DNA from: Desulfobulbaceae bacterium
Lineage (GTDB): Bacteria > Desulfobacterota > Desulfobulbia > Desulfobulbales > Desulfobulbaceae
Assembly (NCBI GenBank): GCA_011391865.1
Contig: JAABPV010000020.1
Span: forward strand, 1 to 40,816
Length of the DNA: 40,816 nucleotides
Direction of reading: 5' to 3'
The notes under the pieces are model-generated. The model had not been told where the DNA came from and ran no database searches. It saw only the letters and a list, made by a program, of their open reading frames with translations. Within the stretch, counting starts at the first letter, position 1. Every line of letters starts with the position of its first letter. The position numbers were made by a program, and so were the translations under genes. This document shows positions 33,147-40,152 of the stretch, in pieces.

Positions 33147-34690
33147 TGAATCTGGCCGGAATCTGCGCAGGTCTGCTGCGGCTCTTCGGCGGGCGCGTTC
33201 AGACGGCGGCCCGGCTTGAAGCCGAGGCGGCAGAGCCGCCCGACCCGCTTCAAGTCGGGCTTGATCTGGCTGCCACAGGAGACCCTGCTGGCTGCCTGCG
33301 GCTCTGGCTTGCCGCTGAATATCTTGATATTGATGAAGAAAAATTGCGCATCCAGTTCCTGCTGCTGGATGCGCTGCGCCGCCGCCTGAACGCCGGGCCG
33401 CTGGAGGAGGAAGAAGGTGTTTCCGCGCTGATCAAGGAATTCAGCCTCTCTGGCCTGCCGGGCGGCCCGGAGCTGCTGGCGCGCTGCCGCAGCATCCGGC
33501 TGGCCCGGCTCTGGCGTGACGGGCTGCTGGAGGACATCGCGGTCATGGCGGATCAGACTGACTGGCGGCAGCCCGCTGCGCTGGCCGTGCAGGCGAAGGC
33601 ACTGTGCAGGCTGCTGGCAGCGGAAGAGCCGATTGCACCGTCTCTGGCAAGACTGTTCATCAACGCATGGCTGACGCTGCTTTTTCACCCGGAAGCCGGG
33701 CCGCAGAATGAGCGGCTGCGGCAGACCCTGCTGGACTTCAGCGCGGAGCGGCTGCGGCGGCAGGCGGCTCGGATGAGTGGAGGGGCAGGATTGCTCCGTC
33801 AATGGGAAGAATTGATCAGCATTTTAGAATCACTGCGAAACCTGACAAAAGAACCGATCTGTGCCCCGGCCTTAGCTTTCCAAGCCGGGCTGGCGGAGCG
33901 GCACTGCGCCCTGATCAAGAGCGGACGGGCGGCTTTCGCGGATGAAACGGCATGGCTGGCTGCTGGCGCGGCGTATTCAGCTGCCGGAGAGTCCCTGCTT
34001 CTGCTCCGCGAGGGCCGCGAGGAAGATGCGCTGGCGGAGCTGCCGGATGATGAGGGCGATTCCTTCGCCGCTTGGGGCGCGGCTGAAGTCCGGGCGGCCT
34101 GCGGCTTGCGCTTCCTTTGTGACAGACGGCTGCGCGAGGCGGAGCAGGTGCTGACCGGCGGCCCGGCGCATTGGACGGCGGAGCTGGAAGAGACGCTGCT
34201 GGACGTGCTGCATGACGAGCTGGACGGCGCGGAGCTGGCGGCCAGCCTCGGTATCCTTGCCCTGCTGCCGCCGGGAAGCGGGGCCGCAGACGCGTTCTGC
34301 GCGGCTCTGGCAGCTCAGGCCGCACGGCTGCGGGCTGACGGAGCGTCTCCCCGCCTGCTGGCCGCAGTGACCGCCAAGGCCGCCGCGCTCCGGCCCGACG
34401 ACGAAGCCGCCCGGAAGCTGCATGAAGAGGCTTTGCTGAACCTTGAGCTGGCGCGGATCAACGAGGCGTTCGCCTGCGACTGCTTCGCCGAGGCTGCCCG
34501 CGTTGCCGCCGCCAGCCGTTTCCCGCAGGCACGGGAGCATTTCTTTGCGGAGGCCGGACAGGCTGCGGCCCGCATCGCCTGCGGCGGCTGCGCTGATCAG
34601 GAAGCTGCGGCCTATGTGCTGGAAGAACTGCAGGCGGCCTGCTCCGCTGTGGATGCTGAGTGCTGCTCGGTCGGGAAGGCGCGGCTATGA
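33146..34690 (+). CDS. Helical protein of unknown function in the Hsp70 cluster
   Basis: 514 residues from ATG 33146, which overlaps the LysM gene stop (TGATG). Almost entirely Ala/Leu/Glu/Arg-rich helices, like a degenerate TPR/solenoid (e.g. DPLQVGLDLAATGDPAGCLR, ALRPDDEAARKLHEEALLNL). No signal peptide; a slightly hydrophobic N-terminus (AGICAGLLRLFGG) could touch a membrane. No family recognised. Its position between the LysM and J-like genes suggests a scaffold of the same complex. High GC, like its neighbours, so not a recent import. Confidence 0.7.
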   Translation: MNLAGICAGLLRLFGGRVQTAARLEAEAAEPPDPLQVGLDLAATGDPAGCLRLWLAAEYLDIDEEKLRIQFLLLDALRRRLNAGPLEEEEGVSALIKEFSLSGLPGGPELLARCRSIRLARLWRDGLLEDIAVMADQTDWRQPAALAVQAKALCRLLAAEEPIAPSLARLFINAWLTLLFHPEAGPQNERLRQTLLDFSAERLRRQAARMSGGAGLLRQWEELISILESLRNLTKEPICAPALAFQAGLAERHCALIKSGRAAFADETAWLAAGAAYSAAGESLLLLREGREEDALAELPDDEGDSFAAWGAAEVRAACGLRFLCDRRLREAEQVLTGGPAHWTAELEETLLDVLHDELDGAELAASLGILALLPPGSGAADAFCAALAAQAARLRADGASPRLLAAVTAKAAALRPDDEAARKLHEEALLNLELARINEAFACDCFAEAARVAAASRFPQAREHFFAEAGQAAARIACGGCADQEAAAYVLEELQAACSAVDAECCSVGKARL

Positions 34691-34899
34691 ATCCGTTCAA
34701 AATTCTTGATGTCGGCCAAGATGCTGAACCAGCGGAGGTCATGCGTGCGGCGGCGCAGGCCCTGCGGGAACGGCGGCATTCCGCCCGCGAAATTGCGGCG
34801 GCCCGGCAGATGCTGATGGAGCCTGAGCAGCGGGCCGTGCTCGTCTTCCTGCATTTCACGGACACCGCTCCGCTGCTCAGGCCGTCGGATGAATCATAA
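34687..34899 (+). CDS. Small J-like protein lacking HPD
   Basis: 70 residues from ATG 34687, overlapping the previous stop (ATGA). It begins NPFKILDVGQDAEPAEVMRA, aligned with helix I and the start of helix II of J domains, and ends with AARQMLMEPEQRAVLVFLHF, aligned with helix III (the usual EVLSDPEKRxxYD part). The HPD tripeptide between the helices, needed to stimulate Hsp70 ATPase, is missing; RERRHSARE stands there. I call it J-like from this pattern and from the Hsp70/GrpE context. It could act as a non-stimulating adaptor. Confidence 0.6.
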   Translation: MNPFKILDVGQDAEPAEVMRAAAQALRERRHSAREIAAARQMLMEPEQRAVLVFLHFTDTAPLLRPSDES

Positions 34900-34944
34900 T
34901 ATCATGAAATTGTTGAGCTTTGTCTGGCTCATTGAAAGAGGGCG

Positions 34945-35439
34945 ATGAGGAAGGAAATTGACGCTGGCAGCCCAAGCGGTCTGCTCCGGGAAAAGCTGGT
35001 TGGATTTCAGCGCGAAATCGCCGGGCTGAAGCGGCAGCTCAAGGAGCGCGAGGAGGAGGAGCTGCGCCGTGAGCGGGAGCTTTATGCGGATATTTTTGAT
35101 ATTGTTGATATTTTCGACAGTATCGAGCTAGGCACGCGGCGCAAGCCGGAACCGCTGGACAAAGGCGGCCAGCGGCTGCTGGAGAGCATGAAGGCTGTGC
35201 GGCGTAGGCTCATCCGCCTGCTCGGCTCCCGCCGGATCGAGCCGCTCGACTTCCCCGACCGCAAGGCGCAGCCCGGCCAGTGCGCGGTGGCGGAGGCCCG
35301 ACCTGCTCCTGGACGGGAGAACGAGGAGATTCTGGCTGTGCTCAAACGCGGCTGGGCGGACACGGCGCAGGGCGTTGTCCTGCGCAAGGCGGAAGTGGTG
35401 ACGGTGCGGAATGAGGAGCGGGCAGAGACCGCGGGGTGA
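34945..35439 (+). CDS. GrpE-like nucleotide exchange factor
   Basis: 164 residues. An N-terminal coiled coil (about 10-60: GFQREIAGLKRQLKEREEEE) is followed by LYADIFDIVDIFDSIE, matching the GrpE helix with the DxxD/N dimer region, and by a beta-wing-like C-terminal end: VLKRGWADTAQGVVLRKAEV, where GrpE reads 'rGY...gRvlRpA.V'. Canonical GrpE length is 170-200. It is presumably the exchange factor of the atypical Hsp70 at 29554. ATG 34945 follows GAAAGAGGG. The 3' end overlaps the RecD-like gene by 29 bp. Confidence 0.75.
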   Translation: MRKEIDAGSPSGLLREKLVGFQREIAGLKRQLKEREEEELRRERELYADIFDIVDIFDSIELGTRRKPEPLDKGGQRLLESMKAVRRRLIRLLGSRRIEPLDFPDRKAQPGQCAVAEARPAPGRENEEILAVLKRGWADTAQGVVLRKAEVVTVRNEERAETAG

Positions 35440-37273
35440 GGCCGGGCGGAGCGTCCGCGCCGCGCTGGAGCAGGCCGCCCGGAACGGGGAGCTGCGCCCG
35501 CTTGACCTGCATCTTGGTCTGTTCCTTGAGCGGCAAGCGGGCAGGGCAGGGCGGAAAAACCCTGAGCTGCTGCTGGCGGCGGCCTTGGCCAGTTCGGCGG
35601 CAGGCGGCGGCCATGTCTGCTGGCCGCTGGCGGAGCGCGAATCCCTGCCGTTCCCGCTGCCGCTTGGCCTACTCCCAGAGCCTGAGCACTGGCGGCGCAG
35701 CCTCTTGGTCGGCGGCGCGGTCGGCCAGCCCGGCGACATTGCGCCGCTGATCCTCGACCGGCACAACCGGATCTACCTAAGCCGCTTCCATCAGGCTGAA
35801 GAGCGGATCGCCAGCGGGCTGCTCTGCCGGGCCAAGGTAGACACGCCCGCCGACGCGGAAGCGGCTTGGCCTCTTTTGCAGCAGCTTTTTCGCGAACAGC
35901 ACCTTGACAGGCTCGGCGGTGGCCCGGACTGGCAGCAGGCGGCGGCGGCAATGGCTCTGATCAAACCGCTGCTGGTGATTTCCGGCGGGCCGGGTACGGG
36001 CAAGACTTACACAGCCGCCCGCATCATCGCCCTTCTTCAGAGCCTGCACAATGGCGGCAGGCCGCTGCGCGTCGCCTTAGCCGCACCCACCGGCAAGGCT
36101 GCGGCCCGTTTGGATGAATCCATCCGCGCCGCCCGACAGAGCCTGCCCGAAGGTTTGGGCCGCGCTCTGCCGGAACATGCCCAGACCCTGCACCGTCTGC
36201 TCGGCGCACGGCCCGGCAGCGAGGCGTTCCGCTATAACCGCGACAATCCGCTGGCCGTTGACCTGCTGCTGGTGGATGAAGCCTCGATGATCGATCTGTT
36301 GCTGACAGACGCTCTGCTGGAAGCCCTGCCGCCTAATGCCCGGCTGATTCTGCTCGGCGACCGCAGCCAGCTCGCTTCCGTTGAGGCGGGTAGCCTCTTC
36401 GCCGACCTCTGCGGCAGCGGCGAACCGGCGTGGTCAGAGCCGCTCCGCGCCCGGCTTGGCCAGCTCACCGGCCAAGAGCTGCCGCCTGCGCCTGAACCCG
36501 GCGGCCTGCTGGCGGACTCCTGCGTCCTGCTCCGCACAGGCCACCGTTTTCAGGGGGAAAGCGGTATCGGCAGCCTAGCGGCGGCGGTGAACAGCGGCTC
36601 AGTCGAGGCGGCAGAGGAAGCGCTGGCCGCAGGGCTGCCGGATTTGGAATTCGCCGAATGCGCAGGCCGCGAGCGCGAGGCTTGGCTGCGGACGCAGCTG
36701 CTGCGCGGCTTCCGGGGCATCAGCGAAGCGGCTTCGTTGGAGGCGGCCTTTGCGGCGATGGAACAGTTTCGCCTCCTCTGCGCTGTTCACAAGGGGCCGA
36801 ACGGCACCGAAGGCATCAACAGTCTTGCCGCCGCCGTGCTGCGGCAGGCCGGGCTGATCAGCAGCCGGGAGACGGAATGGCATCAGGGCAGGCCGCTGAT
36901 CATCCTCCACAATCAGTATGACCTCCAGCTCTTCAACGGCGACACAGGCCTGCTTTGGCTTGACCGGGACGGGCGGCTGAAAGCCTGGTTCCGCCGGGCG
37001 GACGGCAGGCTGCATCCGGTCTCGCCTTCGCTGCTGCCGGAGCATGAGACCGCCTACGCCGTCACTGTCCACAAGGCCCAAGGCTCGGAGTTCGAGCAGG
37101 TGCTGCTGCTCCTGCCGGAGGAGGAGAGCCGCGTCCTCAGCCGCGAGCTGCTCTACACCGGTATCACCCGCGCCCGCCGCAGGCTGATCCTCTGCGCCGA
37201 CCGCAGGATGCTGGCCGCCGCCGTGCGCTTGCGGACCAAGAGGCATTCCGGGCTGGCGGAGAAGCTGCTGTGA
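35411..37273 (+). CDS. recD: RecD-family helicase (exodeoxyribonuclease V alpha-like)
   Basis: 620 residues, SF1B helicase. Walker A VISGGPGTGKTYTAARI near residue 190, motif Ia APTGKAAARL, motif II LLLVDEASMIDL, motif III LILLGDRSQLASVEAG, motif V/VI TVHKAQGSEFEQV and LLYTGITRARRRL. The N-terminal 150 residues fit the RecD N-terminal domain that contacts RecB/RecC. recB and recC are not in the window, so either they lie elsewhere or this works alone (RecD2 is longer, about 720+). The start overlaps the GrpE-like gene by 29 bp, so it is at least transcriptionally tied to the chaperone-like cluster. Confidence 0.9.
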   Translation: MRSGQRPRGEAGRSVRAALEQAARNGELRPLDLHLGLFLERQAGRAGRKNPELLLAAALASSAAGGGHVCWPLAERESLPFPLPLGLLPEPEHWRRSLLVGGAVGQPGDIAPLILDRHNRIYLSRFHQAEERIASGLLCRAKVDTPADAEAAWPLLQQLFREQHLDRLGGGPDWQQAAAAMALIKPLLVISGGPGTGKTYTAARIIALLQSLHNGGRPLRVALAAPTGKAAARLDESIRAARQSLPEGLGRALPEHAQTLHRLLGARPGSEAFRYNRDNPLAVDLLLVDEASMIDLLLTDALLEALPPNARLILLGDRSQLASVEAGSLFADLCGSGEPAWSEPLRARLGQLTGQELPPAPEPGGLLADSCVLLRTGHRFQGESGIGSLAAAVNSGSVEAAEEALAAGLPDLEFAECAGREREAWLRTQLLRGFRGISEAASLEAAFAAMEQFRLLCAVHKGPNGTEGINSLAAAVLRQAGLISSRETEWHQGRPLIILHNQYDLQLFNGDTGLLWLDRDGRLKAWFRRADGRLHPVSPSLLPEHETAYAVTVHKAQGSEFEQVLLLLPEEESRVLSRELLYTGITRARRRLILCADRRMLAAAVRLRTKRHSGLAEKLL

Positions 37274-37289
37274 TGTGCTGAAAAAGACA

Positions 37290-37325
37290 AAACCCCGCAG
37301 GCTTTTGAAGGTTGCGGGGTTTTTG
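37290..37325. terminator. Bidirectional rho-independent terminator
   Basis: AAAACCCCGCA pairs with TGCGGGGTTTTT; A-run on one side and T-run on the other. It closes the Hsp70-recD run on the plus strand and can also end the convergent tRNA transcript. Confidence 0.9.
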
Positions 37326-37362
37326 TTATGACTGCGCCGGAAATAAAATTCCGCGTGTTTTC

Positions 37363-37439
37363 TGGTGGCGATGCAGGGACTTGAACCCCGGACACTACGG
37401 ATATGAGCCGTATGCTCTAACCGGCTGAGCTACATCGCC
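37363..37439 (-). tRNA. tRNA-Met (anticodon CAT), elongator type
   Basis: Reading the minus strand: acceptor GGCGATG pairs with CATCGCC, D-arm AGCTCAGCCGGTTAGAGC, anticodon arm TACGG-CTCATAT-CCGTA with CAT in the loop, and T-arm with GGTTCAAGTCC; CCA is encoded (37363-37365). The overall pattern resembles elongator tRNA-Met; a tRNA-Ile with lysidine-modified CAT cannot be fully ruled out by eye. Confidence 0.93.
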
Positions 37440-37606
37440 TTAGATGATGAGGCCATTATTTAACCGTTTTCACCGCTCCTGTCAAGAGGGAAACACGATG
37501 AAAAAAACGCCGCCGGACGCGGAGGCCGCTGCCTTTTCATGTCCGGTGCTGCTCTCTGGTCGGCGATGACGATGGAGCGCAGCAGGCAGGATTGCAAGTC
37601 TTTGCT

Positions 37607-37853
37607 TCAACTTGCCAATCCCAGCAGCTTTCTTGTCTCCGCCTCTTTCAGTCGCAGACCAAGCTGCTGAAATTCCACGAGGGCCTTGAGGAGCAGCTCT
37701 TCCGCCTGCGCCCGTCTGCCGAAGGCCCAAGTGCGCCTTGCCAAGGTACATCATGGTTTCGCCGAGCGCGTAATGCTTGCCGATATAAAATGTGGTCTTC
37801 GCTTTTTCAAAACCCCTGAAATCATCCGGGTCTTGACGTCCATGCGGTTCCAC
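37607..37853 (-). pseudogene. TPR-protein relic with frameshift
   Basis: On the minus strand one frame reads FEKAKTTFYIGKHYALGETM then MMYLGKAHLGLRQ; one base later another frame continues AEELLLKALVEFQQLGLRL then KEAETRKLLGLAS and a stop at 37607-37609. Together they form a TPR unit of the AAA/TPR type; a single extra base in CAGACGGGC explains the shift. No start codon with a ribosome-binding site is left, so this is a fragment. It lies between tRNA-Met and the substrate-binding protein gene; 37440-37606 shows no gene. Confidence 0.55.
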
Positions 37854-37854
37854 A

Positions 37855-38940
37855 TCACAGCTTCCCGTCCGCCGCCATCTGCATGTAGGTCTTATCAAAA
37901 CGCAGCTTGACGTTGCCCTTGTCGCCCATGACCGAGCCGTCCGGGAAAGCGATGCCGACCAAATCCTTGCTTGGCGCGCCCTCGCCATACAGGCCGTGGT
38001 CAAAGCTGAAGCTGCGGACATAATCCATCGTCTTTTTCATCTGCTCGCCAGCAGCAAAGGCGGCCGCCTCAGCCGGATTATAAAACATCTTGGTGGTCTT
38101 GAGCTGGGCCTTGAATTCCGCTGCGGTGCCGCCTGCGGATTTCGCCATCACCTCAATGGCCTCTTTGCTTGCTGCCGGATTGCTCATCTGCGCCATCGCC
38201 TCATACCACGCGCCAGCAAGGGCTTTTTTCAGCGCATCCGGCGTGTCGCTTTTCACCACCAGACAATCAATAATTTCGCCGGGAATCTGCGAAGAGTCAA
38301 AGACCAAATTCGCGCCCTTGACGTTGCGCACCTGCATCAGCAGCGGATTCCACGTCGTCACAGCCGCTTTCGGATCTTTGGCCGCCTCAGAGACAAAGAG
38401 CGGGGCAATGTCCGCGTCGCTGGTGTTGACCAAGGTCAGTTCCTTCTCCTTCATGCCGTTCATGTCCAAGGCGCGGGTCAGCAGATAATGCGAGACCGAG
38501 AGTTGGACAATGCGCATTTTGCGGCCCGCCAAGTCTTTCACTGAACTGGCGTTCATGGCCACAATGCCGTCGTTGCCGTTGGAAAAATCGCCGACGATCA
38601 GCGCGGTGGAATCCACGCCGCCCACCGCCGGGATGGTCAGAGCGTCCATGTTGGTCATCACGCAGCCGTCAAACTGCCCTGCGGTGTACATGTTGATGCT
38701 TTCGACGTAATCATTGACCAAAACGATCTCGACCTTGTCCAAGCCATATTTCTTGGCCCATTTGTCCATGATGCCGGACTCCTGAATGTAGGCCCACGGC
38801 TCCCAGCCGGTGTAGTGCGACCAAGCGATGCGGTGCGTGCCGCCCGCCAAGGCCTGCCCGGCAAGCAGGACGCAGGACGCGGCCAAAATGGCCAGCAATG
38901 CAACCGCTTTGTTCATGGTGTTCCTTCTGTGTTGTGCCAT
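37855..38940 (-). CDS. ABC transporter substrate-binding protein, urea-carboxylase-region type (NitT/TauT-like)
   Basis: 361 residues with a signal peptide (about 10-32, KAVALLAILAASCVLLAGQA). The mature part begins HRIAWSHYTGWEPWAYIQES and contains VEIVLVNDYVESINMYTAGQ and FDGCVMTNMDALTIPAVGG, as in periplasmic binding proteins found near urea carboxylase genes and in the NitT/TauT/SsuA group. Likely ligand: a small nitrogen compound or thiamine-pyrimidine-like molecule; not decidable here. No permease or ATPase gene is adjacent. ATG 38940 is kept because GGAG lies seven bases upstream; ATG 38916 also has AAGGA. A strong promoter is 61 bp upstream. Confidence 0.85.
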   Translation of the reverse strand: MAQHRRNTMNKAVALLAILAASCVLLAGQALAGGTHRIAWSHYTGWEPWAYIQESGIMDKWAKKYGLDKVEIVLVNDYVESINMYTAGQFDGCVMTNMDALTIPAVGGVDSTALIVGDFSNGNDGIVAMNASSVKDLAGRKMRIVQLSVSHYLLTRALDMNGMKEKELTLVNTSDADIAPLFVSEAAKDPKAAVTTWNPLLMQVRNVKGANLVFDSSQIPGEIIDCLVVKSDTPDALKKALAGAWYEAMAQMSNPAASKEAIEVMAKSAGGTAAEFKAQLKTTKMFYNPAEAAAFAAGEQMKKTMDYVRSFSFDHGLYGEGAPSKDLVGIAFPDGSVMGDKGNVKLRFDKTYMQMAADGKL

Positions 38941-39000
38941 AGCCTTTCTCCTCTTGTTTTATAACCGGTTGGCATCACCGCTAAAAATTTCTTGGCAGGC

Positions 39001-39029
39001 AGTGTATGCAGCAGGGGCGTTTTTGTCAA
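39001..39029 (-). promoter_or_regulatory. Promoter of the substrate-binding protein gene
   Basis: Minus strand TTGACA (39024-39029), 17-bp spacer, TACACT (39001-39006). Confidence 0.8.
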
Positions 39030-39174
39030 CAGGAAAATTTTCTGACCGAGGAAACGCAGGGAGCTGTTCCGCTTTTTCTCTCCGGCCACGCTGTTTTTGC
39101 TCTTGACATCCTATGGTTATTGCAGGAAGATTGAGCCAACAACCTTTCATTCCTTCAACTATAAAGCCATCCCT

Positions 39175-39507
39175 ATGAAGAACGGAAAATTCTTTCTTCT
39201 TGCCTTGGCCGCAGCAACGGCGGTCTCGTGCCTCAGTTCAGCATCAGCCGAGACAATCTCCGGCAAAATTGCGGCTGTGACGAAAAACAGCAAATCTGCG
39301 ACAGCGGAAATCATCCCTGCTTCCCCTGACGGCCAGCCTGCCCACCGCTATGCAGTTTCGACCACATTCCAAGAAATCACTGAAATGCTGATGCGGGCGA
39401 TGGAGTCGAAAGCGACCGTGACTGTTGTCAGCTCGGACAACTGCGCGGCAGCAGGGGCTGTGCGGGAATGCGGCAGTGTCGTCACTGTGGAGACGGCGCA
39501 AAAATAG
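39175..39507 (+). CDS. Small exported protein of unknown function
   Basis: 110 residues. Signal peptide about 1-25 (FFLLALAAATAVSCLSSASA, cleavage before ETISG). The mature 85 residues look like a small beta-rich domain (TISGKIAAVTKN, AEIIPASPDG, HRYAVSTTF, ATVTVVSSDNC) with two cysteines that could pair. No family recognised. ATG 39175 has a poor ribosome-binding site; a TTGACA at 39103-39108 is a possible -35 with a weak -10. Followed at once by a very strong hairpin. Confidence 0.72.
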   Translation: MKNGKFFLLALAAATAVSCLSSASAETISGKIAAVTKNSKSATAEIIPASPDGQPAHRYAVSTTFQEITEMLMRAMESKATVTVVSSDNCAAAGAVRECGSVVTVETAQK

Positions 39508-39513
39508 TCGACA

Positions 39514-39550
39514 CTGCGCCTGCGCGGATGAAATGTCCGCGCAGGCGCAG
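39514..39550 (+). terminator. Perfect 15-bp hairpin after the small exported-protein gene
   Basis: CTGCGCCTGCGCGGA pairs perfectly with TCCGCGCAGGCGCAG around a 7-base loop. Only an A-rich stretch follows, so it terminates on the plus strand without a T-run, or acts as an RNA stability element. Confidence 0.65.
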
Positions 39551-39570
39551 AAAATCATGCTTCAGGAAAA

Positions 39571-40152
39571 ATGAATAAGAGCAAATATCAACAGAGAGCA
39601 GAAAAGTATTTTGTTGAAGATATGTCTGCGGCGTTACTTCCGGGCAGTCGTTTATACAATATATTGGAAAGATTGGAAGCAGGTTATCCTGTTCCTGTTT
39701 CTGAACAAGATTTTCTGAGCAGCAAAGGTCTTTCGGCTCTTTCAATCTATGCAAACAGCCTTTCTTTTTTTGTAAAGGGTGCTGAGGTTGAACGTGCTGA
39801 GCGTTATCGTGCCTCAACGACAATTTCTCAAGAAAATGAAAAAAAATTGCAGGAGGAAGCTCTTCAAGCAAGGCTGAAACGGGAACAAGAGCAGACAGCG
39901 GCAGGAGAGGAAAAAAAGCGGCGGGAAGAAGCAGAGCGGAAACGACGAGACAGAGAGGAACTGGAGGAGGAAAATGCAAAAAGGATTGCACTGAAACGTG
40001 CAGGGGAAACAGAAGAAGAAAGGATAAAGCGAAAATATGGCGTTTCCGTATCCATGTTGAAGGCTAATTTTCCAGATATATTTAATGCGGAAACAAAAAT
40101 AAAAGAAGGTGCCAAATCATGTATTAAAACAAAAGAACAGGGGGCTTGCTGA
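39571..40152 (+). CDS. Coiled-coil protein, N-terminal part (frame breaks at G5 run)
   Basis: 193 codons. An N-terminal 75-residue segment (KSKYQQRAEKYFVEDMSAAL, ILERLEAGYPVPVSEQDFL) is followed by a strong Lys/Glu/Arg coiled coil at about 80-155. The stop at 40150-40152 comes just after GGGGG (40140-40144); with four G the frame would run on into the next entry as one protein. AT-rich accessory gene with no recognised family. Either a phase-variable or mutated gene, or a homopolymer error. Confidence 0.65.
   Translation: MNKSKYQQRAEKYFVEDMSAALLPGSRLYNILERLEAGYPVPVSEQDFLSSKGLSALSIYANSLSFFVKGAEVERAERYRASTTISQENEKKLQEEALQARLKREQEQTAAGEEKKRREEAERKRRDREELEEENAKRIALKRAGETEEERIKRKYGVSVSMLKANFPDIFNAETKIKEGAKSCIKTKEQGAC

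Noticed and set aside
37482-38021. 179-codon minus-strand frame
   Set aside because: Its first half is a shadow of the substrate-binding protein and its middle is one frame of the TPR relic; not an intact gene.
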